NCBI RefSeq assembly: GCF_000230695.2
Contig: NC_020541.1
Coordinates: forward strand, 744,001 to 808,000
Direction of reading: 5' to 3'
DNA from: Rhodanobacter denitrificans
GTDB taxonomy: Bacteria > Pseudomonadota > Gammaproteobacteria > Xanthomonadales > Rhodanobacteraceae
DNA: 64,000 nt
Shown: in pieces, positions 1 to 8,734 of the stretch
How the letters are laid out: every line of letters starts with the position of its first letter
Position numbering within the stretch: position 1 is the stretch's first letter
Notes under the pieces: model-generated
Databases searched by the model: none
Told to the model about the DNA's origin: nothing
The model's input: only the letters and a program-made list of their open reading frames with translations
Position numbers and translations under genes: made by a program

Positions 1-813
1 CTGCAGGCGCTCGTCGGTGAGGTAACCCAGGCTGGCGAGGGCGTCGGCCGCCGTGCCGTGGCGGCGCAGGAAGGCTTCGCGACGCTCGGCCAGCATCTGC
101 CGGCCGCTCGCGTCGCGGGCGTACCACGGCGTGTCGCTGATGACCACCATGCCGCCCTTGCGCACGCAGCGCAAAGCTTCGCGCAGGCACGCTTCGCCGT
201 CTTCGGCGTAGTGGAAGGAGGCATTGAACACGGCGGCGTCGAACTGCGCGTCGGCGAACGGCAGGCGACGGATCTCGGCCTGGAAGCGCGCAAACAGCGC
301 CGGCAGGCGCGCCCGATAGTGCCGGGCCGCGCCCAGCCCGTCGCGATCGTTGCCGAGCAGGTCGACCGCGGTCGGCCGATACCCGGCCAGCGCCAGGCGA
401 AAACTCATCCAGCCGTTGCCCGCGCCGAGGTCGAGGATGCGGCCCCCTTGCGGCAGCTGCCGCACGATGCAGTCGTAGCTGCGCGCGCGCATCCGCCACT
501 GGTCGCGATTCCTGCCGCTGGCGTCGTGGTAGGGCAGGGCGAGGTAGAAATCCGCGCTTGCGCTGCCGCGGCCTTCGGCGGCCCTGATCCGCTCGTAGTC
601 GGCGATGAAGCGCGCGTGGCGGGCGGCCGATTCCGGCGCCAGGGCGTGCGCGATGCCGTCGTCGATCACGATGGCGAAGCCGCAGGCCGGACAATCCAGC
701 GTGTCGATGGCGCTTCCGCAGCGAGGGCAGCGCAGCCGCAGGCCCGCCAGCGCCGCCGCGTCCGCGGCATGGCTGGCCGGTGACGGGTCCGAGGCTGGTT
801 GCGCCCGCGACAT
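1..813 (-). CDS. SAM-dependent class I methyltransferase (partial, C-terminus off the left edge)
   Basis: The reading frame is open from an ATG at 813 to base 1, so 271 codons are visible and the C-terminus is missing. The N-terminus carries two CxxC pairs (CPRC and CPAC, about residues 26-43), a small zinc ribbon as seen in some Trm112-like or RlmA-like methyltransferases. This is followed by a Methyltransf_11 core: motif I reads ILDLGAGNGWM and the later strand reads FDAAVFNASFHYAED. It should transfer a methyl group from SAM; the acceptor cannot be read from sequence. It starts 9 bases after the stop of the nucleotidyltransferase, so it is probably the last visible gene of a leftward operon beginning with the radical SAM enzyme. 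A role in tailoring a peptide or secondary metabolite is inferred from that context only. Confidence 0.8.
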   Translation of the reverse strand, partial: MSRAQPASDPSPASHAADAAALAGLRLRCPRCGSAIDTLDCPACGFAIVIDDGIAHALAPESAARHARFIADYERIRAAEGRGSASADFYLALPYHDASGRNRDQWRMRARSYDCIVRQLPQGGRILDLGAGNGWMSFRLALAGYRPTAVDLLGNDRDGLGAARHYRARLPALFARFQAEIRRLPFADAQFDAAVFNASFHYAEDGEACLREALRCVRKGGMVVISDTPWYARDASGRQMLAERREAFLRRHGTAADALASLGYLTDERLQ

Positions 814-822
814 GGGCCGGCG

Positions 823-2043
823 CTACGGCGCGCGCGCCGGGCCTTCCAGCGCCGCGCGCACCGCGAACATGGTGTCCATCCGCGGCACCGGCCGGGTCAG
901 CCAGGCAAGGATGCGCCGCCCGTGCGACAGGCCGGCCCAGTCCGGCCCCTGCTGCAGCCAGAGCTGCGTGCGCAGCATGTCGGCGCGCTCCCGGCTGGCC
1001 TCCCGCGTGGGCCTGATCCGCTGACCGAGGCAGCGTCCGAGCTCGCCGACGGAACGCGACCATTCGATGCCGTGCAGCGCATGCAGCCACAGATCGGAGC
1101 ACGAAACGCAGGTCAGGGTGTGGCGGCGCGACGCCATCCGCAGCAGGGCGGGGCAACCGGTGGCGAGCCGTGCCAGCACGTCCGTCGCGATCGAGTCCGG
1201 GTAGTAGCGCGCGGTCAGCAGCAGCGGCGGCAGCGCATACCAGGGAGCGTCGCCGGCCGGGTCGTCCCACAGCACGTTCCAGTCGCCCGCGGACAGGCGT
1301 GCCGACAGCAGCGCGATGTCGTGCAGATGGAGCAGGCGCAGGCTGCGGTTGCACAGGTTGCCGGCGGCATGCAGCAGCAGGTGGTTCATCAGCGCGCCGG
1401 GCGACGGGTAGGGGTTCAGTCCGGGCCGCGGCTGCGGCGGACGGATGCGCGCGGTGATGTCCACCGCGGTGACCGGCAGCCGCTCCTGGATACGCGTGTG
1501 CAGCTCGATGTTGACCGGCGTGTCGCGGTGTTCGCCGAGGCCGGCAAAGGGCGCGCCGGCCGCCGGCCTGAACACCCGGTGCTTCCACGCGACGAACGAC
1601 TCCACGTAGCCCAGTTCCTGCAGCAGCGCGATCGCCGGCGCGGCATCCTCGGCGCGGACCAGCAGGTCGATGTCGGCCATCGGTCGGTCGCCGGGCGCGT
1701 AGAGGCCGAGCGCGTGCAAGGCGGAGCCCTTCAGCGCGACGAGGGCGATGCCGCGAACGCGGGCGCCGGCATCGATGCGCTGCAGCAGCGTGGCGATGCG
1801 CCGATGGCGATGCTCGACGTGTGCGCGCTGGTCGGCCAGGAACGATCGCCAGGATGGGTGCTGCCACGCACAGCGTCGGCACAGCAGCGGCGACACCCCG
1901 TGCACGGCGGCGGCCACCGCCGCCAGCTGCCATTCGAGCGCGCTCCATGGCGGCGTGGCGCCGCCCGGCCGCGCCAGCTCCGCGGCGAGCGCCTCGGTGG
2001 TGCGGCGCAGGCCGGCCCTAACGACTTTGAGCGGCGGCAGCAT
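823..2043 (-). CDS. Nucleotidyltransferase family protein (NTP_transf_5-like)
   Basis: The 406-residue protein has the hallmark of the NTP_transf_5 family (PF14907): an LKGSALHALGLY stretch followed by DRPMADIDLLV, which supplies the metal-binding aspartates of a nucleotidyltransferase fold. Members of this family often sit in lasso-peptide and related RiPP or capsule clusters; their substrates are mostly unknown. I chose the ATG at 2043 (MLPPLKVV), which overlaps the end of the upstream radical SAM gene by 26 bases. The frame extends upstream to 2136, but that extra segment lies inside the radical SAM gene and looks unlike protein. Translational coupling within the operon is likely. The family call is fairly sure and the function is open. 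Confidence 0.75.
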   Translation of the reverse strand: MLPPLKVVRAGLRRTTEALAAELARPGGATPPWSALEWQLAAVAAAVHGVSPLLCRRCAWQHPSWRSFLADQRAHVEHRHRRIATLLQRIDAGARVRGIALVALKGSALHALGLYAPGDRPMADIDLLVRAEDAAPAIALLQELGYVESFVAWKHRVFRPAAGAPFAGLGEHRDTPVNIELHTRIQERLPVTAVDITARIRPPQPRPGLNPYPSPGALMNHLLLHAAGNLCNRSLRLLHLHDIALLSARLSAGDWNVLWDDPAGDAPWYALPPLLLTARYYPDSIATDVLARLATGCPALLRMASRRHTLTCVSCSDLWLHALHGIEWSRSVGELGRCLGQRIRPTREASRERADMLRTQLWLQQGPDWAGLSHGRRILAWLTRPVPRMDTMFAVRAALEGPARAP

Positions 2044-3520
2044 GGGGGAGCAGCCGGATATCGATTCGCTTCGCCGCCGCCGCATCGTCGCTGCGGTGCG
2101 CGCGTTCGGAGGCGACCAGCGCATCCCATTTGGCATCGAGTGCCGCGCCCGCCTGCCGGTGGCGCTGCGGCGGGTCGGCGGCCTTCGATTGCTGCAGCGT
2201 GACCTGCTCGTGCAGCAGGTCGCGCACGCAGCGGTAGAAGTCGGAGTCGTAGGCGCCGTGGAACATCATGGCCAGGTCGCCGCTGTCCTGCCAATGGGTC
2301 TTGTCGCCGAGCTGGGCCTTGACCTTGTCGTAGAACTTCGTTCCCGGCAGCGGATAGGCGACGCTCACGCCGATGTCGTCGGGCGCGGCCTGCGCCACCA
2401 GTTCGCGGGTGGCCAGCAGGTCGTCCAGCTGCTCGCCGAGATAGCCGAGCTGGATGAAGAAGCCCACGCGGATGCCGCGCCGGCCCAGCCGCACCCGGGC
2501 CGCAATCAGGTCGGCGACCCGGGTGCCCTTGGCCATGCTGTCCAGCACGCGCTGGCTGCCGCTTTCGGCGCCCAGCCACGCCTCGGCGCAGCCGGCCTGT
2601 TCGAGCGCGTCGGTCATGCGCTCGCTCATCAGGTCGGCGCGGGTCTGGATGGTGAACGGCACCGGTCCGCCGGCGCTGCGCAGGCGCGCCCCGAACTGCG
2701 CCACCCAGTCGACGTGGAAGCCGAAGATGTCGTCGGCCATCCAGATGTGATCGGGCCCGAACGCCTGTTTCAGGTAGATCATCTCCGCCGCCACGTCCTC
2801 GGCGCTGCGCTGCTTGTAGTGGTTGCCCCAGATCGGCTTGGCGCACCAGTTGCAGCGGAACGGGCAGCCCCGCGACGCCGCCATGTTGAGGCTGAAGTAG
2901 CCGTGCCGTTCGCGCCACAGGGTCCGGTAGCGCGCGATGTCCACCAGGTCCCAGGCGGGGGGACCGACCAGCCGGGGGTCCGGCGGCATGGCACCCATGC
3001 GTCGCGCCTGGGTCTGGCCGTCCACCTGCGTGGCGATGCCGGCAATGCCGTCGAGCCAGTGGCAGGCGGCGATGGCCGGGTCGCGCTCCAGCCGCGCGAT
3101 CAGTTCCAGCAGCGCCGCAATCCCTTCGCCCAGCAGCACCGCGTCCGCGCCGGCGGCGAGGAAGGCGCCCGGCTGATCCGACGCGTCGGAGCCGGCCACG
3201 ATCACGCGGGCGCCGCGCGCATGCGCTTGCGCGATCATCCGGCACGCCGCCTCGCGCATGCGGCCGAGGCACATCTTGGTCAGGTAGTTGAAATTGTCCT
3301 CGTAGAGAACCACGACATCCGGCTGCGCGGCGCGCACGGCTGCTGCGTAATCCTCGACGCCATCGGCAAGCATCGCGTCGAACAGGGCGACGTCGTGGCC
3401 CCGCTGGCGCAGCAGCGCGGCGATCTGGATCGTGGCCAGCGGGGGATAGGGCTTGCCGCGTTCCCATTGCTTGGGGTCGTACCTCAGGAAATAGGAGTGG
3501 CCGACCTGAATCTTCAGCAT
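2018..3520 (-). CDS. B12-binding-domain radical SAM protein
   Basis: This 500-residue protein has an N-terminal Rossmann-like cobalamin-binding type domain (about 20-150). It begins with MLKIQVGHSYFLRYDPKQW and contains DVALFDAML and RVIVAGSDASD. A radical SAM core follows, with the cluster motif CPFRCNWC, that is Cys219, Cys223 and Cys226 in CX3CX2C spacing, and then an ELP3/NifB-like barrel. Such enzymes often methylate unactivated carbons or carry out other radical chemistry. The classical DxHxxG cobalamin motif is not visible, so B12 dependence is uncertain. The ATG at 3520 fits the family's usual start; the frame extends upstream to 3715, but that part is arginine-rich and not protein-like. 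It is first in a leftward operon with the nucleotidyltransferase and methyltransferase, divergent from the HPr-kinase-like gene. Confidence 0.82.
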   Translation of the reverse strand: MLKIQVGHSYFLRYDPKQWERGKPYPPLATIQIAALLRQRGHDVALFDAMLADGVEDYAAAVRAAQPDVVVLYEDNFNYLTKMCLGRMREAACRMIAQAHARGARVIVAGSDASDQPGAFLAAGADAVLLGEGIAALLELIARLERDPAIAACHWLDGIAGIATQVDGQTQARRMGAMPPDPRLVGPPAWDLVDIARYRTLWRERHGYFSLNMAASRGCPFRCNWCAKPIWGNHYKQRSAEDVAAEMIYLKQAFGPDHIWMADDIFGFHVDWVAQFGARLRSAGGPVPFTIQTRADLMSERMTDALEQAGCAEAWLGAESGSQRVLDSMAKGTRVADLIAARVRLGRRGIRVGFFIQLGYLGEQLDDLLATRELVAQAAPDDIGVSVAYPLPGTKFYDKVKAQLGDKTHWQDSGDLAMMFHGAYDSDFYRCVRDLLHEQVTLQQSKAADPPQRHRQAGAALDAKWDALVASERAHRSDDAAAAKRIDIRLLPHAAAAQSR

Positions 3521-3784
3521 CGCGAAGGGGCCTCGATCTCGCCGCGGGGACGGCAGCGGCGGCGAGGGGAAACCGGCTTCCTCGTCGATGCTGCCGGGAC
3601 GTGAGTGCCGGCGCGCGGCACTTCGGTTGCCTCGCGTGGCGGGCCGTGCGGGTTGTCGGTGCCGCGGGTGCCGTCGGCGGGGCGCCTGGACAACCTTTTC
3701 GCCGTGGCCGCGCACTCAAGGCCAGGCGACGCGCTGCGGATTCGCCGCATCGTGCAACCACCTCTGGGCCGGGCAACTCGATCG
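3521..3784. promoter_or_regulatory. Divergent intergenic region of the left-edge cluster
   Basis: About 260 bases separate the start of the radical SAM gene from the chosen start of the HPr-kinase-like gene. Both genes point away from it, so it must hold both promoters. Short frames cross it on both strands, but I saw none with a good ribosome binding site and a leader/core pattern, so no precursor peptide is called here. Confidence 0.35.
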
Positions 3785-4819
3785 GTGACCACGGCATCGA
3801 CTCCTCGCGGCGACATCCGGGACGCCAGCGCGGATCCTTTCCGCGAGCGATCCGGCTGCCGCCGTGCCCTGAGCCGGCAGATACTCGGCGCGCGCTTCCG
3901 TTTCGAAAGCGCGAGCGAGGCGCTGCTGCAGCAGGTCGAGGCCGCTTACGGCGGCCTGCCGCCGCACCGTCTGCCGACGGCGGTGCCGGAGTTCCGCGTC
4001 GAGCTGCGTCTGTCGCCGCCGCGGCTGTCGCCGGGCGGGGGCGAGCCACCGCCGGTGCAGACGCAGGCGGGAGCCGGCTGGATCTGCGGCGTCATGGACG
4101 CGTCGAACTACGTGATGCTGGCGCCCGCGCAGCAGCGGGCCCTGGTGGTGGCCTCCGCCGACATGCTGGAGCGGCCCTACCATCTGCGCTACGAACTCAT
4201 CGAGTTCGCCGTGTTCACCCTGGCGACGCGCGGGCAGGGCCTGGTTCCGCTGCACGGCGCCTGCGTGGGCCGGCGGGGCAGGGGCGTCCTGCTGCTGGGC
4301 GCCAGCGGTTCGGGCAAATCGACGCTGGCCTTGCTCGCGCTGCTGCAAGGCCTGGATTTTCTCGCCGAGGACGCGGTGTTCGTGCAGCCGCACGCCATGC
4401 TCGCCACCGGCGTGGCCAACTACCTGCACGTGCAGGCCGATGCGCTGCGCTTCGTCGACGCCGCCGGTGCCCGGCGCTGGATCGGCGAGGCGCCGGTGAT
4501 CCGCCGCCGCAGCGGGATGGAGAAGTTCGAAGCCGACCTGAGACGGGGACCCGGCCGGCTCGCCGCGGCGCCATTGGAACTGGTCGGCGCCGTGCTGGTT
4601 TCGGCCCGGCCTGCCGCCAACGCCACCGCCTTGCTGAGCGCGGTTAGGGCCGCCGACGTCGCCGCGCGACTGTCCGCGGATCAGCCATACGCGTCCGGCC
4701 AGCCCGGCTGGCCCTGCTTCGCACAGCGGATGATGGCGATGGGCGTCCACGAGTTGCGCCGCGGCAAGCATCCGCGGGACGGCGTGGCGGCGTTGCGGGA
4801 ACTGCTGGGCGACGGGTGA
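3785..4819 (+). CDS. HPr-kinase-like P-loop protein (HprK C-terminal domain family)
   Basis: The protein contains a clear Walker A loop, LLLGASGSGKST, followed by LALLQGLDFLAEDAVFV. This is the arrangement of the HPr kinase C-terminal domain as found in the small HprK-like proteins that accompany lasso-peptide and other RiPP clusters. There is no ptsH or PTS gene nearby, so it is unlikely to be a true HPr kinase. In characterised lasso systems a related kinase phosphorylates the precursor; applying that here is inference. The frame is open from 3605, but the first 60 codons look like non-coding high-GC sequence, so I prefer the GTG at 3785 (344 residues). That start is uncertain, with no strong Shine-Dalgarno. 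It is divergent from the radical SAM operon. Confidence 0.65.
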   Translation: MTTASTPRGDIRDASADPFRERSGCRRALSRQILGARFRFESASEALLQQVEAAYGGLPPHRLPTAVPEFRVELRLSPPRLSPGGGEPPPVQTQAGAGWICGVMDASNYVMLAPAQQRALVVASADMLERPYHLRYELIEFAVFTLATRGQGLVPLHGACVGRRGRGVLLLGASGSGKSTLALLALLQGLDFLAEDAVFVQPHAMLATGVANYLHVQADALRFVDAAGARRWIGEAPVIRRRSGMEKFEADLRRGPGRLAAAPLELVGAVLVSARPAANATALLSAVRAADVAARLSADQPYASGQPGWPCFAQRMMAMGVHELRRGKHPRDGVAALRELLGDG

Positions 4820-4957
4820 TCGCGCCCGGGGTAACCGCCGGGGAGGCAGCAGCGAAGTAAGCTTGGGTTTTCCCGGGTTCACGTTTCACGTCCAACGGGT
4901 ACGACCGGTCGGGATGGACTCCGGCCGGGGCGATGCCCCCTCACGAGGGTCACGGCA

Positions 4958-5569
4958 ATGAAAAAGCGTTTTGCGGGATCGATGGCATTGGGTGCGTTGC
5001 TTGCGCTGGCTTCGGCGATGCCGGCTGTCGCCGCGCTCGCGCCCGGCGCCGTGGCGCCGACGTTCACCGCCCGGGCCAGCCAGGCCGGCAAGGAGTTCAC
5101 CTTCTCGCTGGCCGATGCGCTCAGGAAAGGTCCGGTCGTGGTGTACTTCTACCCGTCGGCGTACACCGGGGGCTGCGACCTCGAAGCGCACACTTTTGCG
5201 GTCGAACGGGACAAGTTCGACGCGGCCGGTGCGACCATCATCGGCGTGTCGGCCGACAGCATCGAGCGGCTCGATGCCTTCTCGGCGGACCCGAAGTACT
5301 GCGCGGGCAAGTTCCCGGTCGCCTCGGACGCCGAGGTCAAGGTCGCGCTTGCCTATGGCCTGGAGGCGATGGCGGCGCGACCGGGCATGCACGACGTGCG
5401 CGGCGTGGCCATCGACCACGCGTTCATCCCCCGCACGACGTTCGTCATCGCCGGCGACGGCAGGATCGTCGCCACGCTTTCCTCGGAGACCGACCATCTG
5501 CGCCCCGACGAGCACGTGAAACAGTCGCTGGCCATCGTGCAACGGCTGCAGGCCGGCAAGGCACCGTGA
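4958..5569 (+). CDS. Secreted peroxiredoxin (AhpC/TSA, BCP-like)
   Basis: This 203-residue protein starts with a signal peptide (MKKRFAGSMALGALLALASA, cleavage likely after AVA near residue 26), so it acts in the periplasm. The thioredoxin-fold peroxiredoxin core carries the active-site pattern PSAYTGGC, with the peroxidatic cysteine at Cys73. A second cysteine, Cys115 in the segment DPKYCAGKFP, could act as resolving partner. It would reduce hydrogen or organic peroxides using a thiol donor. It lies between the HPr-kinase-like gene and the ABC exporter on the same strand, 138 bases after the former. Periplasmic peroxiredoxins of this kind are common in Xanthomonadales, so cluster membership may be accidental. 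Confidence 0.88.
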   Translation: MKKRFAGSMALGALLALASAMPAVAALAPGAVAPTFTARASQAGKEFTFSLADALRKGPVVVYFYPSAYTGGCDLEAHTFAVERDKFDAAGATIIGVSADSIERLDAFSADPKYCAGKFPVASDAEVKVALAYGLEAMAARPGMHDVRGVAIDHAFIPRTTFVIAGDGRIVATLSSETDHLRPDEHVKQSLAIVQRLQAGKAP

Positions 5570-5796
5570 TCCGGGCAGCGGCGCGCGGGAGCTGAGCGGC
5601 GCCCCGGCGGCGCCGGTTTCCGGCTGCCGCCGATCCTGCCGCACGCCGTTCCGGCTGGGCGATGCAACCCCGCGCTCGCCGGATGGCACTCACCGGCATC
5701 GCGATCCGTGCCGTGCGCAGGCGCTGGCGTCGATCGCGGCGAAGCGCTGCCGCCACCGCGGCGGATCTTGCCGGCCATCCATCCGGATCAGCAGTG

Positions 5797-7563
5797 ATGC
5801 CTGACGAACCATCGCCGGCGCAGGGCCACACGCTCGACCTGCTGCGTTCGCTCGCGCGCACGCTCGGCGGCGGCGACCTGGCGGAAATCGCCGCCTATGT
5901 CGCGTTGTCGCTGGCGGCGGCGCTGGTCGGCAGCCTTGCCGCGGTGCTGCTGGTGCCGCTGGTGCAGCCCGGGCACGCGTTGCAGCTGGCCGGCGGGATG
6001 TTCGACGTGGGCGGCGGCGTGGAGATGCGGGCCGCCGTCTTCGTCGCGGCCACCGCGGCCTTTGCCGTGCTGCGCTGGCTGGTGGCATGGCTGGGTGCGC
6101 GCCTGACCAGCCGTTACGGCATGACCCGGCGGCGCCTGGTGCATGCGCGGCTGGTCGATGCGCCGCTCGCCTCGCTGGCCGACGCGACCTCGGCGGAGAT
6201 CGCGAACGTCCTGACCTACAACGTCGAAACCCTCACCCAGGGCTTCGCCGCACTGTTGCAGCTGCTGGTCGCCGGCATCACCACGATCGTCAGCCTGGGC
6301 TTCGCGTTCTGGGTGTCGCCGCCGCTGATGCTCACGGCGCCACTGCTTGCCGGTTTCGCGCTGGTCGCGTCGCGCATCTTCGGCCGCGAACAGTCGCAGG
6401 TCGGTCGCCGCTATGTCGCCGACATGACGCGGCTGTTCTGGCTCAGCGAGGATTTTCCGCGGCGCCTGCGCCACATCCGTTCGTTCGGGCGGGGGGACGC
6501 GGAAAAGGAAAGTTACGGCGCCATTTCCGCGGCGCTGGGCCACGGCTACCGGCGCCAACTGGAGCTGGTGGCGGCCGGGCGGCTGGTGCTCGAACTGCTG
6601 GCGGCGGCCGCGATCGCCGCCGTGCTCGTGCTCGCCTATCGCTGGCACGGCGTCGATCAGTCGTCGCTGATCGCGGTGTGCCTGCTGCTCGGGCGCCTGC
6701 TGCCTTATCTGGTATCGACCCGGCAGAGCTTCCAGCAACTGCGTTCGGCCGTCCCGGCTTTCGGGCTCTGGCAGCGCTACATGGACCTCGACACGATCCG
6801 TTCGCCGGCGACGCCATCGCCCGCCGGGCCGGGGACGGATCGACCGGCGCTGCACATCGAGCGGATCCGACTGGCGCCGCCGCTTGCCGGTCTCGACGTG
6901 CGCCAGGTGAGCCTGCGGCCCGGCGAGCTGACCCTGATCCGCGGCGACTCCGGCATCGGCAAGAGCAGCCTGGTCGACGTGCTGGCCGGCATGGGCGTGC
7001 CCGGGGTTTTCGCGGCGCGGGTCGACGGACACGCCATCGGCTTCGGCGAATACCGGGAACTCGTGCGGCACGGCGCCTATGTCAGCCAGGGCGTGCGACC
7101 CTGGCAGCATTCGGTGCGCGAATGCCTGCGCTGGGCGGCGCCCGAAGCCGGCGCCGAGCTGATGCAGGCCGCGCTGCAGGACGTCGGCCTCGACAGGCGA
7201 CTGGCCGGCTCGCTGCAGGGCCTGGACACCGCGCTGCACAGTACGGCGAGCCGGCTCTCCGGCGGTGAGCTGCAGCGGCTGCTGCTGGCCCAGGTGATCC
7301 TGCGCCGGCCCTTCCTGGCCGTGCTCGACGAAGCGACCAGCGCGCTCGACGCCGCATCCGAGATCCAGGTGCTGGCCGCCATGAAACGCCGGTTGCCGCA
7401 GACGATACTCGTCGTGGTATCGCACCGGGCCAGCGTGGCAGCGGTCGCCGACCAGTGCCTGAGCATCGACGGCGACCTCGTGGCGACGATGACCGCGAGC
7501 GCGGATCCGTGCCGTGCCGCGGCGCTGGAGCATGGCGGGCGCCCGCACGATGGGGCGCGCTGA
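5797..7563 (+). CDS. ABC transporter, fused membrane and ATP-binding domains (exporter type)
   Basis: The 588-residue protein has an N-terminal membrane domain (about residues 20-320, several hydrophobic segments) and a C-terminal ATPase. The ATPase has Walker A GDSGIGKSS, signature LSGGELQ and Walker B FLAVLDEATSALD. This is the half-transporter layout of exporters that work as homodimers (SbmA/PglK/NisT-like groups). The linker and ATPase are shorter than in MsbA. The ATG at 5797 was chosen because the frame upstream to 5662 is arginine-rich and unlike a membrane protein. As last gene of the rightward group containing an HPr-kinase-like protein, it is a candidate exporter for the product of the left-edge cluster; this is inferred from position. 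Confidence 0.82.
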   Translation: MPDEPSPAQGHTLDLLRSLARTLGGGDLAEIAAYVALSLAAALVGSLAAVLLVPLVQPGHALQLAGGMFDVGGGVEMRAAVFVAATAAFAVLRWLVAWLGARLTSRYGMTRRRLVHARLVDAPLASLADATSAEIANVLTYNVETLTQGFAALLQLLVAGITTIVSLGFAFWVSPPLMLTAPLLAGFALVASRIFGREQSQVGRRYVADMTRLFWLSEDFPRRLRHIRSFGRGDAEKESYGAISAALGHGYRRQLELVAAGRLVLELLAAAAIAAVLVLAYRWHGVDQSSLIAVCLLLGRLLPYLVSTRQSFQQLRSAVPAFGLWQRYMDLDTIRSPATPSPAGPGTDRPALHIERIRLAPPLAGLDVRQVSLRPGELTLIRGDSGIGKSSLVDVLAGMGVPGVFAARVDGHAIGFGEYRELVRHGAYVSQGVRPWQHSVRECLRWAAPEAGAELMQAALQDVGLDRRLAGSLQGLDTALHSTASRLSGGELQRLLLAQVILRRPFLAVLDEATSALDAASEIQVLAAMKRRLPQTILVVVSHRASVAAVADQCLSIDGDLVATMTASADPCRAAALEHGGRPHDGAR

Positions 7564-7755
7564 GCTTTCGATCCGGCGCGGACGTTCGGGTGCCCCGGGC
7601 CGGCCGGCAGCGGCTTCGCGGACGGCGGGATGACGTTCCAGGGCAGGCTGGTCGACGTGCCGGCGTGTCGGCGGAACGCCGGCCTGTGCCCCGTTGGCGC
7701 CGCGTGCACACGCGGCGTGCCTAGCATTGGCGCCACGCGGTGGCAGGGTGGCAAG

Positions 7756-8679
7756 GTGAGCGATTCCGACTCGAACCTGGAAACGGCGGCGCGCGGGCGC
7801 GTTGGTGCCGTGACCGTGCCGCCGGCGGCGATCAGCCATGCCGCGCGCGTGGTCTACCCGGACTGCGGGATCAGCAAGGGCGAGGTGGCCGCGTACTACG
7901 CCGCGGTGGCGCGCTGGATGCTGCCGGAGCTGGCGAACCGGCCGCTGTCGCTGCTGCGCTGCCCGGACGGGGTGGGCAGCGCCTGCTTCTTCCAGAAGCA
8001 CCACACGCAGGCGCTGGGCCGGCACGTGCAGGTGGTCGCGCTGCGCGAGAAGGACGGCGGCGTCGACGACTACCTGTACGTGCGCGACCTGGCCGGCCTG
8101 CTCGAACTGGTGCAGATGAACGCGCTGGAGTTCCATCCGTGGGGTGCGCAGGTGGACCGGCCCGATGCGCCGGACCGGCTGGTGTTCGACCTCGATCCGG
8201 CCGCGGGCGTGCCGTGGGCGGCGGTGGTGGCCGCGGCGCGTGAGATCCGTGCGCGGCTGCGCGGGCTTGGCTTGCGGAGTTTCGTGCGCACCAGCGGCGG
8301 CAAGGGCCTGCACGTGGTGCTGCCGATCCGGCGCGGGCCGGACTGGGCCGCGGCGAAGCGTTTCTGCGCGGCGTTGGCCCGCGCACTGGTGGCGCGGCGG
8401 CCGCAGCAGTACGTCGCCAGCGCGAGCAAGTCGCGGCGGCAGGGCCTGATCTTCATCGACTGGCTGCGCAACACACGCGGCGCCACCAGCGTGTGCAACT
8501 GGTCGCTGCGCGCCCGCGCCGGCGCGCCGGTGGCGATGCCGCTGCGCTGGGAGGAACTGGGGCGGGTGCAGGGCGGGACGGCGTTCGACCTGCCCAAGGC
8601 GCTGAAGCGGGCGGCGGCGTTGCAGCGCGACCCGTGGGAGGGCATCGCCACGCTGCAGCAGGTGTTGCCGGAACTCTGA
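7756..8679 (+). CDS. Stand-alone LigD-type DNA polymerase/primase domain protein
   Basis: The 307-residue product matches the polymerase (POL) domain of bacterial NHEJ ligase LigD. It has LVFDLDPAAG (catalytic acidic pair in the DLDP motif), SGGKGLHVVLPI and FIDWLRNTRGATSV, all typical of the archaeo-eukaryotic primase-like fold. This domain fills gaps and adds nucleotides at broken ends during Ku-dependent repair. In Pseudomonas LigD the POL domain is the C-terminal third of a protein with nuclease and ligase domains, and neither is present here. I chose GTG 7756; the frame extends to 7630 without recognisable sequence. It is either a genuine separate POL protein, known in several bacteria, or the remainder of a shortened ligD. 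No ku gene is in the window. Confidence 0.82.
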   Translation: MSDSDSNLETAARGRVGAVTVPPAAISHAARVVYPDCGISKGEVAAYYAAVARWMLPELANRPLSLLRCPDGVGSACFFQKHHTQALGRHVQVVALREKDGGVDDYLYVRDLAGLLELVQMNALEFHPWGAQVDRPDAPDRLVFDLDPAAGVPWAAVVAAAREIRARLRGLGLRSFVRTSGGKGLHVVLPIRRGPDWAAAKRFCAALARALVARRPQQYVASASKSRRQGLIFIDWLRNTRGATSVCNWSLRARAGAPVAMPLRWEELGRVQGGTAFDLPKALKRAAALQRDPWEGIATLQQVLPEL

Positions 8680-8689
8680 GCGCAACCCC

Positions 8690-8722
8690 GCCCGCCCCCC
8701 CCCTGCGGGCAGGGGAGGGCGC
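8690..8722. repeat. C/G-rich hairpin between convergent genes (REP-like, possible terminator)
   Basis: A C-tract and CCCCTG pair with CAGGGGAGGGCG around a short loop, between the LigD-POL stop and the M1 peptidase stop. Its CCCCTGC...GCAGGGGAGGG core resembles the element at 23396-23493. No clear U-tract follows. Confidence 0.5.
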
Positions 8723-8734
8723 AAGGCCCGGGCT

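Noticed and set aside
3514..3816. Short minus-strand frame beside the radical SAM gene considered as a RiPP precursor
   Set aside because: No good ribosome binding site and no leader/core pattern; composition is the same as surrounding non-coding sequence.
1731..4049. Minus-strand frame of 772 codons crossing the nucleotidyltransferase and radical SAM genes
   Set aside because: It is out of frame with both recognisable proteins and has arginine/proline-rich sequence without domains.
5788..8724. Minus-strand frame of 978 codons opposite the ABC exporter and LigD-POL
   Set aside because: It is a compositional artefact overlapping two motif-bearing genes.
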